Shown here piece after piece: positions 4,294 through 9,765 of a stretch of DNA of 9,765 bases. The notes beneath the pieces were generated by a model. That model was given only the letters and a program-made list of their open reading frames with translations. It did no database searches and was not told the DNA's origin. Source of the DNA: CAWEHQ01 sp051001995 (GTDB lineage: Bacteria; Actinomycetota; Thermoleophilia; Solirubrobacterales; Thermoleophilaceae); assembly GCA_051001995.1 (NCBI GenBank), contig JBPCMT010000179.1, forward strand, positions 1 to 9,765, given 5' to 3'. A program made the position numbers and the translations under genes. Numbering within the stretch: the first letter of the stretch is position 1; each line of letters starts with the position of its first letter.

Positions 4294-5022
4294 GTGACCG
4301 ATTCCCTGATCGTCTCCGCCGCCAACGTGGACCGCGTCTTCGGCGAGGGCGACGCCGCCGTGAGGGCGCTCGACGGCGTGACCGTCGGCTTTCCGCGCGG
4401 GAAGTTCACCGCGATCATGGGGCCCTCGGGGTCGGGGAAGTCGACCCTCATGCACGTCCTCGCGGGCCTCGATCGACCCACCTCGGGCTCCGTCGTGATC
4501 GACGGCGTGGAGCTCGGCGAGCTCGACGACCGCCGGCTCACCGAGCTGCGGCGCGACAAGATCGGCTTCGTCTTCCAGTTCTTCAACCTGCTGCCGGTGC
4601 TGTCGGCGGAGGAGAACATCCGCCTGCCGCTGTCGCTCGCCGGGCGCAAGGCCGACCCCGAGCGGCTGGAGCAGCTGATCGAGGCGGTCGGGCTCGGCGA
4701 CCGGCTGAGCCACCGGCCCTCGGCCCTCTCCGGAGGCCAGCAACAGCGCGTGGCGATCGCCCGCGCCCTGGTGTCGAAGCCCGCCGTCGTGTTCGCCGAC
4801 GAGCCGACCGGCAACCTCGACTCGAAGTCGAGCGAAGAGGTGCTGGCGCTCCTGCGGCGCGCCGCCGACGACTTCGGCCAGACCGTCGTGATGGTCACCC
4901 ACGACGCGCAGGCGGCGTCGGTGGCCGATCGCGTGCTCGTGCTCGTGGACGGGCGGATCGTCCGCGACGAGGGATCGGCGACCGCCGAGGAGGTCCTCGA
5001 CCTGATGAAGGAGGTCGCGTAA
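4294..5022 (+). CDS. ABC transporter ATP-binding protein, MacB/LolD type
   Basis: The 242-residue ATPase of a type VII (MacB/LolCDE-like) ABC exporter; it should sit on the cytoplasmic face and power the permease encoded next. All nucleotide-binding motifs are intact: A-loop region VDRVFGEGDAAVRAL, Walker A GPSGSGKST, Q-loop FVFQFFNLLPVLSAEEN, signature LSGGQQQRVAIARAL, Walker B VVFADEP with the catalytic Glu, D-loop GNLDSKSS and H-loop VTHD. The 'F.FQ.FNLLP..(T/S)A.EN' block and short C-terminus are typical of LolD/MacB ATPases. Length also fits (about 220-250). GTG 4294 was chosen because GAGAGGA sits 5 nt upstream. Upstream in-frame starts would add a non-homologous N-terminus overlapping the candidate promoter. 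The stop is 4 nt from the permease ATG, so the two are surely co-transcribed. Substrate unknown; no MacA/HlyD-like adaptor gene is in the window. Confidence 0.95.
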   Translation: MTDSLIVSAANVDRVFGEGDAAVRALDGVTVGFPRGKFTAIMGPSGSGKSTLMHVLAGLDRPTSGSVVIDGVELGELDDRRLTELRRDKIGFVFQFFNLLPVLSAEENIRLPLSLAGRKADPERLEQLIEAVGLGDRLSHRPSALSGGQQQRVAIARALVSKPAVVFADEPTGNLDSKSSEEVLALLRRAADDFGQTVVMVTHDAQAASVADRVLVLVDGRIVRDEGSATAEEVLDLMKEVA

Positions 5023-5026
5023 CCGA

Positions 5027-7576
5027 ATGGCCAAGGTCGCGCTGCGCAACCTCTGGGCGCGCAAGCTCCGCACGTTCCTGACATCGCTCGCGATCGTGCT
5101 CGGCGTGATGATGGTCGCCGGCACCTACGTCCTGACCGACACGATCGACCGCTCGTTCGAGGACATCTTCACGCAGTCGAACGAAGGCGTGGATGCGGTC
5201 GTGAACTCGCGCCAAGAGGTCCAGACCGACGACGGCCAGCTGCCGCCGTTCTCGGCGGAGCTGCTCGACCGGGTCGAGCGCACCGACGGCGTGGCCGAGG
5301 CCGCCGGCGGCATCTTCGACCCCCAGGTGGCGATCATCGGCGAGGACGGCGAGCGGCTCGGAAGCCCGGGCGCCCCCACCTTCGGCGCCTCGGCGCCGCC
5401 GGAGCCGTTCAACCCCTTCACCTACGTCGAGGGCAGCCCGCCGAGCGCGGACGACGAAGTCGTGCTCGACAAGCAGTCCGCCGACGCCGAGGGCTTCGCG
5501 GTCGGAGACACCGTCACGGTCGCGGGAAAGGAGTCGGCGCGCGAGTACACGATCGCGGGCATCGCGACGCTCGGCGACGTCGACTCGTTCGGCGGCGCGA
5601 GCACGGCGATCTTCACCTTGGACGAGGCGCAGCGGATCACCGGCAAGCCCGGCGAGCTCGACCAGATCAACGTCGCGGCGACCGAGGGCACCTCGCCCGA
5701 GCAGCTCGCCGCGGCCCTGTCGGACGCGCTGCCGCGCTCGGTCGAGACCGAGACCGGCGAGCAGAACGTCCAGTCCCAGCAGGAGGACGTCGGCGAGTTC
5801 ATCGGCTTTTTGAAGACGGCGCTCCTGATCTTCGCCGGCGTCTCGCTGTTCGTGGCCGCCTTCTTGATCTTCAACACGTTCTCGATCACGGTCGCCCAGC
5901 GGACGCGCGAGTTCGCGATGCTGCGAACGCTCGGCGCGAACCGGCGCCAGATCGTCGGCTCGGTCGTACTCGAGGCATTCGCGCTCGGCCTCGGCGCGTC
6001 CGTGGTCGGTCTCCTCGCCGGCATCGGCTTCGCGCCGGCGATCAACGGCCTCTTCAAGGCGCTCGAGATCGACCTGCCGAGCTCCGGCACGGTGGTCGCG
6101 GCGCGGACGGTGGTCGTCGCGCTCGTCCTCGGGACGCTGCTCACGGTCCTGGCGGCGCTGTTCCCGGCGGCGCGCGCCACGCGCGTCCCGCCGGTCACCG
6201 GGCTGCGCGAGGGCGCGGTGCTCGAGACCCCACGCGAGAGCCGCCTGCGGACGGTGGCGGGGGTAGTGCTGACGGCGGTCGGCGTCGCGCTGATGCTGAT
6301 CGGGCTCTTCGGCGTCCTCGAACCCGGCGAGGCGTGGGTCGGCGTCGGCGCGGTGGCGGTGTTCATCGGCGTCGCGCTGCTTAGCTCGCGGCTTGTGAGA
6401 CCGCTCGCGACGCTGGTGGGTCGTCCGCTCGAGCGACTGCGCGGGGTTCCGGGCCGGCTCGCGCGGGAGAACACCGTGCGAAACCCCGGCCGGACGGCGG
6501 CGACCGCCGCGGCGCTGATGATCGGCCTCGCGCTGGTGACGTTCGTGACCGTGTTCGCCGCCGGGATTCGGGGCTCGATCGACGACGCGCTCGACAAGTC
6601 GATCGCCGGCGACCTGATCCTGGCCAACAGCGACGGCTTCTCCGACATCCCGGTGCGCTCGGGCGTTGCGATCGCGGACGTCGAGGGCGTCGAGACGGTC
6701 TCGCCGCTTCGCTACACCCAGGCCGAGGTCGAGGGCGCCGGCAAGGGCTACCTGACGCTCGTCGAGCCCGCGACCGTCACCGACGTGCTGGTGCTCGAGT
6801 GGGAGGAGGGCTCGCCGGAGGTGCTGTCGGGCCTCGGCCCGACCGACGCCGCGGTCGACGAGGACTGGGCCGAGAAGAACGGCTTCGAGGTCGGCGACAC
6901 GTTCACGACCACCACGGCCTCGGGCGACGAGGTCGAGTACACGGTCCGCGGCACCTTCGTCGACAACGCCGACTTCAACGGCAACTACGTGGCCTCGGAC
7001 GCCAACGCCGCCGCCTACGGGGAGGAGGAGAATGCCCAGAATGTCCTCGTCCGGCTCGCCCCGGGCGCGGACTCGACCGCCGTGCGCGCCGAGGTCGACG
7101 AGATCGTCGCGGCGCAGTTCCCGACGATCGAGACCCAGAACCAGGAGGAGCTCAAGGACTCGATCGGCGAGCAGATCAACACCCTGCTCGGCGCGGTCTA
7201 CGCGCTGCTCCTGCTGGCGGTGATCGTGTCGCTGTTCGGGATCGTCAACACGCTGGCGCTGTCGATCTACGAGCGGACGCGCGAGATCGGGTTGCTGCGA
7301 GCGGTCGGCATGTCGCGGCGCCAGGTGCGGCGCATCGTGCGCTACGAGTCCGTGATCACCTCGCTGATCGGCGCGGTGCTGGGCGCGGTGCTCGGAGTCG
7401 TGTTCGCGGTGATCGTCTCAAGACCGCTCGCGGACGAGGGCTTCACGCTCTCGATTCCGATCGGGACGCTGCTGGCGCTGCTGGTGCTCGCGGTGATCGC
7501 TGGAATCGTCGCCGCCATCGGGCCGGCTCGGCGAGCCTCACGACTCGACGTGCTCGACGCGCTCGCGTACGAGTAG
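5027..7576 (+). CDS. ABC transporter permease with two MacB-PCD/FtsX units
   Basis: An 849-residue membrane permease, the partner of the upstream ATPase. It has the duplicated layout common in actinobacterial relatives of the LolC/E and MacB families. Unit 1: TM about 16-38, an extracytoplasmic domain (39-258) containing SADAEGFAVGDTVTVAG, then three FtsX helices at about 262-288, 308-338 and 358-380. Linker helices lie at about 408-430 and 436-456. Unit 2: TM 491-514, a second extracytoplasmic domain (515-715) containing the similar DWAEKNGFEVGDTFT, then helices 719-747, 775-799 and 812-834. The coupling motifs QRTREFAMLRTLGANRRQI (291-309) and YERTREIGLLRAVGMSRRQV (748-767) are clear repeats of each other, as expected for the ATPase-contacting loops. 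Ten TM segments in all. Such transporters drive lipoprotein, lipid or drug export by mechanotransmission; the substrate is not readable here. The start ATG 5027 follows GGAGG within the end of the ATPase gene (about 13 nt), consistent with coupling. Confidence 0.95.
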   Translation: MAKVALRNLWARKLRTFLTSLAIVLGVMMVAGTYVLTDTIDRSFEDIFTQSNEGVDAVVNSRQEVQTDDGQLPPFSAELLDRVERTDGVAEAAGGIFDPQVAIIGEDGERLGSPGAPTFGASAPPEPFNPFTYVEGSPPSADDEVVLDKQSADAEGFAVGDTVTVAGKESAREYTIAGIATLGDVDSFGGASTAIFTLDEAQRITGKPGELDQINVAATEGTSPEQLAAALSDALPRSVETETGEQNVQSQQEDVGEFIGFLKTALLIFAGVSLFVAAFLIFNTFSITVAQRTREFAMLRTLGANRRQIVGSVVLEAFALGLGASVVGLLAGIGFAPAINGLFKALEIDLPSSGTVVAARTVVVALVLGTLLTVLAALFPAARATRVPPVTGLREGAVLETPRESRLRTVAGVVLTAVGVALMLIGLFGVLEPGEAWVGVGAVAVFIGVALLSSRLVRPLATLVGRPLERLRGVPGRLARENTVRNPGRTAATAAALMIGLALVTFVTVFAAGIRGSIDDALDKSIAGDLILANSDGFSDIPVRSGVAIADVEGVETVSPLRYTQAEVEGAGKGYLTLVEPATVTDVLVLEWEEGSPEVLSGLGPTDAAVDEDWAEKNGFEVGDTFTTTTASGDEVEYTVRGTFVDNADFNGNYVASDANAAAYGEEENAQNVLVRLAPGADSTAVRAEVDEIVAAQFPTIETQNQEELKDSIGEQINTLLGAVYALLLLAVIVSLFGIVNTLALSIYERTREIGLLRAVGMSRRQVRRIVRYESVITSLIGAVLGAVLGVVFAVIVSRPLADEGFTLSIPIGTLLALLVLAVIAGIVAAIGPARRASRLDVLDALAYE

Positions 7577-7612
7577 CGGCCCCTCCTTTACGGGACGGAA
7601 AGCCTGCGCTGC

Positions 7613-7618
7613 CACAAT
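7613..7618 (+). promoter_or_regulatory. Candidate -10 box of a leaderless promoter for the M50 protease gene
   Basis: CACAAT lies 8 nt before ATG 7627 with no purine-rich RBS between (TTGAGTGCG precedes the ATG). TTTACG (7587-7592) is a possible -35 but the 20-nt spacer is long. The gene could also be read through from the ABC operon 50 bp upstream, since no terminator is seen. Confidence 0.35.
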
Positions 7619-7626
7619 TGAGTGCG

Positions 7627-8526
7627 ATGGAAGGCCGCCCCGAGGCACCGCTCTACCCAAGCGACGCGCGGCTCGCCGGCGCGAGCGCCGGCCCCGGCGC
7701 CCCTGAGACCGCCTACCCGCCGACGTACCAGCCCGAGCCCGCCGAGCGCAAGCCGGCGTGGAAGCGGGCGCTGGCGCTCCTGCTCCCGGCGGGCCTTCTG
7801 ATCTTCAAGTTCGGCGCCAAGCTCAAGGGGCTGCTGCTCCTGCTGCCGAAGGTCAAGTTCCTCACGACCTCGGCCTCCGCGCTCGTCTCGGTGGCCGCCT
7901 ACGCCCTGATCTGGACCTGGAAGTTTGCGCTCGGCTTCGTGATCCTGCTGTTCATCCACGAGATGGGCCACGTGCTCCAGCTTCGGCGCGAGGGGATCAA
8001 GGCCACCGCGCCGATGTTCATCCCGTTCCTCGGGGCTTTCGTGGGGATGAAGGAGCTGCCCAAGGACGCCGCCGCCGAGGCGCGCGTCGGGCTCGCCGGG
8101 CCGGTGCTCGGCACGCTCGGGTGCCTGATCCCGCTCGGGATCTACGCGGCCACCGGCGACGAGCTCTTCCAGGCGCTCGCCTACATCGGCTTCTTCCTTA
8201 ACCTGATCAACCTCGCGCCGGTGCTGCCGCTCGACGGCGGCCGCGCGATGGCCGCGCTCTCACCCTGGGTATGGCTCGCCGGCTGGGCAATGATGATCGC
8301 GCTGCTGATCTTCTTTCCGAGCCCGATCATCCTGCTCGTCGCGATCCTCGGCGGCTTCGAGACCTACCGCCGCTTCAAGCAGCGCAAGACGCCCGAGGCC
8401 AAGCGCTACAACCGCGTGAGCCCGAGGACGCGGGTGGCCGTCGCGGCGGTGTACCTGGGACTTGCGGCGCTGCTGGCCGTCGGGCTCGACGCGACGTTCG
8501 TCGAGCGCTCGCTCAGCGACGTCTGA
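7627..8526 (+). CDS. M50-family (site-2-protease type) membrane zinc metalloprotease
   Basis: A 299-residue integral membrane protease homologue. The zinc motif is FIHEMGHVLQL with H111-E112-x-x-H115 inside a helix. The third ligand is Asp202 in NLAPVLPLDGGRAM (194-207), the LDGG form of the S2P signature. Family members cut membrane-embedded substrates such as anti-sigma factors. The first 45 or so residues are proline- and alanine-rich and non-hydrophobic, probably a disordered cytoplasmic tail. Hydrophobic helices follow at about 46-60, 67-75, 82-98, 99-117, 155-174, 178-196, 213-240 and 271-289. There is no PDZ or CBS domain, which suits the minimal 'site-2 protease family' group found next to unrelated genes in many actinobacteria. 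ATG 7627 is chosen because the open frame further upstream is antisense-like junk overlapping the permease. It lies 50 bp after the ABC permease and ends 43 bp from a convergent gene. Confidence 0.9.
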   Translation: MEGRPEAPLYPSDARLAGASAGPGAPETAYPPTYQPEPAERKPAWKRALALLLPAGLLIFKFGAKLKGLLLLLPKVKFLTTSASALVSVAAYALIWTWKFALGFVILLFIHEMGHVLQLRREGIKATAPMFIPFLGAFVGMKELPKDAAAEARVGLAGPVLGTLGCLIPLGIYAATGDELFQALAYIGFFLNLINLAPVLPLDGGRAMAALSPWVWLAGWAMMIALLIFFPSPIILLVAILGGFETYRRFKQRKTPEAKRYNRVSPRTRVAVAAVYLGLAALLAVGLDATFVERSLSDV

Positions 8527-8537
8527 CCGCTTCCGGG

Positions 8538-8552
8538 CCGCGACGGCCGCGG
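8538..8552. terminator. GC hairpin between the convergent M50 and exported-protein genes
   Basis: CCGCG-ACGGC-CGCGG is a 5-bp stem with a 5-nt loop in the 43-bp gap between gene ends. No T-tract is present on either strand. It could act as a weak bidirectional terminator or merely block antisense read-through. Confidence 0.25.
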
Positions 8553-8569
8553 ACGGTGCGGCGCCCGCG

Positions 8570-9751
8570 CTACTCGTACAGGTCCCGGGCCTCGAGCGGC
8601 GGCAGGATGTCCGGAAGCTCGGGCACCAGTCCGCCGCCGCCGCCTCCGCCGCCGCGACCGCCGCCTCCGCGTCCCTTGCGCCGCTTGCGCGGCTCGTCGA
8701 TCTTCGTGCCGCAGAGCCTGCCGCCGGCGTAGTTCGAGTAGCGGTTGAGGTGGCGCGCCTCGTCGATGTAGCCGTCGCGACCCTTGAGCGCGCCCCAGTA
8801 GCCGAAGGCGCGAACGGCGTGGGGGTAGCCGGGTGTCTTGGGGTCGCCGTCGCTGGCCTCCTCGCGGCAGGCGCGCGTGCTTCCGCGCCAGTGGATGTAG
8901 CCGTCGCGATCCACGCGGCGGTCCATCCAGCGAAGCCCGCGCCGCGTCATCGCCTCGACCCGCCGCTTGAGCCGGCCGCCGGGGAAGTAGACCTGGAAGC
9001 GCTCCGCATAGACGAGCCCGACCGTCTGGTAGCGGACGTCATAGCCGCCTAGCTCGGGGTTGACGCCGCTCCTGCGCTGGTTGTCGAGCGATGCCTTGAT
9101 CGCGCTGCGCCCGTAACGCTGGAACGCGCCGTTGTGGACGAGCTTGCCGGTCAGGGTGAGCGCGGTGCCGACGCTGTAGCCGGTGTGCGAGTAGCTCGTA
9201 TTTCGCCCCTTGAACGCCCCGAACGCCAGCGGCGTGATCATGTGGCGCGCCGCGCGCTCGAGCCGGTGGCGGTAGGTCCGCAGCTTGCCCTTGAATCTCC
9301 CGCGGTAGCGCGACTTCTGAATGAGCAGGGCGGAGTGCGCCACCGCCTCCACGAAGAAGGCGTAGCCCTCGGTCTGCTCCTCGGGCAGGCCGCCGTCGCC
9401 GCGCTGGCGCGCGAACGCGTAGTCGAACGCACGAAAGCCGCGCTTGATGAACCGCGGCTTGCCATAGGCGAGTCCGGCCCGGACGTAGAGGTCGCCGAGC
9501 TGCTGGTCGGCGAGCTGAAAGCCGCCGCCGCCTTCGCCTGGCAGGTTGTTGCCCATCTGCCCGCGCCGCCCCGTCGGCGGCAGCTTCTTGTACGCGTTCT
9601 TGACGATGATCGGCGTGCGCTCGAGCTGGCGGTCGAGGCCGGCCTTGTGCGGGCGGCCGAGCGCGTCGCCCGGGAGGGCGAGGGCGGCCGCGGCCGCGAC
9701 GGACAGGACGACAGCCGCAACGATGCGTCGCCCATCCCACGCTGTTCGCAC
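8570..9751 (-). CDS. Exported protein with alpha/alpha-toroid-like helices and Gly-rich C-terminal segment, function unknown
   Basis: A 393-residue protein I cannot name. Residues 1-32 are a signal peptide: MRTAWDGRR, a hydrophobic core IVAAVVLSVAAAAALALP, and a likely cleavage near GDALG. The mature part (33-350) is a run of amphipathic helices separated by Gly/Tyr-rich turns, for example FQLADQQLGDLYVRAGLAYG (78-97), GYAFFVEAVAHSALLIQ (129-145), NTSYSHTGYSVGTALTL (184-200), GVNPELGGYDVRYQTVGLVY (229-248) and GYPHAVRAFGYWGAL (308-322). That rhythm and the HTGYS and YDVRYQ motifs recall alpha/alpha-toroid polysaccharide lyases and related glycan enzymes, but I cannot assign catalytic residues. 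It has just two cysteines (295 and 347), a possible disulfide. Residues 361-374 are almost all glycine, followed by an acidic/proline tail ending LEARDLYE. The GTG start at 9751 is backed by AAGGGGAG 4 nt upstream; the gene is complete. It converges on the M50 gene. Confidence 0.8.
   Translation of the reverse strand: MRTAWDGRRIVAAVVLSVAAAAALALPGDALGRPHKAGLDRQLERTPIIVKNAYKKLPPTGRRGQMGNNLPGEGGGGFQLADQQLGDLYVRAGLAYGKPRFIKRGFRAFDYAFARQRGDGGLPEEQTEGYAFFVEAVAHSALLIQKSRYRGRFKGKLRTYRHRLERAARHMITPLAFGAFKGRNTSYSHTGYSVGTALTLTGKLVHNGAFQRYGRSAIKASLDNQRRSGVNPELGGYDVRYQTVGLVYAERFQVYFPGGRLKRRVEAMTRRGLRWMDRRVDRDGYIHWRGSTRACREEASDGDPKTPGYPHAVRAFGYWGALKGRDGYIDEARHLNRYSNYAGGRLCGTKIDEPRKRRKGRGGGGRGGGGGGGGLVPELPDILPPLEARDLYE
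8631..8670. repeat. CCG-type trinucleotide microsatellite inside a coding region
   Basis: An imperfect (CCG/CCT)n run encodes the poly-glycine stretch near the C-terminus of the exported protein on the minus strand. Changes of whole units would alter glycine linker length without shifting the frame. Confidence 0.8.
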
Positions 9752-9755
9752 TTCG

Positions 9756-9763
9756 CTCCCCTT
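9756..9763 (-). promoter_or_regulatory. Ribosome binding site of the exported protein gene
   Basis: AAGGGGAG on the minus strand lies 4 nt before GTG 9751. It supports GTG as the start and means the gene is complete inside the window. The promoter lies beyond the right edge. Confidence 0.6.
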
Positions 9764-9765
9764 CG

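Noticed and set aside
3909..5081. Plus-strand open frame of 390 codons overlapping the fusion gene and the ABC ATPase
   Set aside because: Almost entirely Arg, Ala, Gly and Pro; a frame shadow of two genes with clear motifs in other frames.
5422..6648. Long open frame on the minus strand across the permease gene (408 codons), and similar ones at 4209-5084, 4225-5124 and 3064-4065
   Set aside because: They lie antisense to well-supported genes; their translations are Ser/Arg/Thr/Ala-rich or His/Arg/Gly-rich without domains. Long antisense frames are expected in 70% GC sequence.
6799..7626. Upstream open extension of the M50 protease frame
   Set aside because: It overlaps the permease gene in another frame, is Arg/Gly-rich, and the ATG at 7627 gives a normal family length with a leaderless-type promoter.
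8631..8670. CCG repeats as a possible CRISPR or regulatory array
   Set aside because: A trinucleotide microsatellite without spacers that encodes polyglycine in a supported gene.

Overview
The window is about 70% G+C, with GC-rich third codon positions, several GTG/TTG starts and several starts that look leaderless. Together with MSQE(N/S)-type SnoaL-like gene remnants, an F420-dependent (Ddn-type) reductase domain and an actinobacterial-style tmRNA, this points to a high-GC actinomycetote. The class Thermoleophilia (Solirubrobacterales or relatives) is my best guess, by pattern recognition only. No mobile element, CRISPR array, rRNA or tRNA was seen.

Layout. (1) 196-1260 (+): an exported TIM-barrel, GH113-like putative glycosidase. 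It converges on a small four-helix membrane protein of unknown function (1274-1708, -). (2) 1751-2690 (-): a decayed stretch. It holds one intact small dimeric alpha/beta-barrel protein (2032-2313), flanked by the C-terminal stump of an AHSA1/SRPBCC protein, a frameshifted and internally deleted SnoaL-like gene, and a 22-codon remnant beginning MSQENV. (3) 2841-3206 (-): a one-piece tmRNA gene (ssrA) whose tag reads (A)ADSHEYALAA. (4) 3247-4128 (+): divergent from ssrA, a fusion of an F420-dependent nitroreductase-like domain to a multi-helix membrane domain. (5) 4294-7576 (+): a two-gene MacB/LolCDE-type ABC exporter operon, ATPase then an 849-residue double-FtsX permease, preceded by a plausible promoter and a TAACC-N4-GGTTA dyad. 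(6) 7627-8526 (+): an M50 site-2-protease-type membrane metalloprotease, probably leaderless. (7) 8570-9751 (-): an exported protein of unknown activity with an alpha/alpha-toroid look and a glycine-rich C-terminal segment.

The genes do not form one pathway. ssrA is housekeeping (ribosome rescue). The ABC exporter and the M50 protease are envelope functions lying next to each other. The two exported proteins at the ends could both act on glycans, but only the GH113-like one has recognisable catalytic motifs. The 195 bases at the left edge hold no gene, RNA or terminator I can support. The most interesting points are the Ddn-membrane fusion, the repeated TAnnnT-7 nt-start geometry suggesting leaderless transcripts, the back-to-back ssrA/fusion-gene promoter region, and the gene-decay block. 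I see no convincing previously undescribed multi-gene system.
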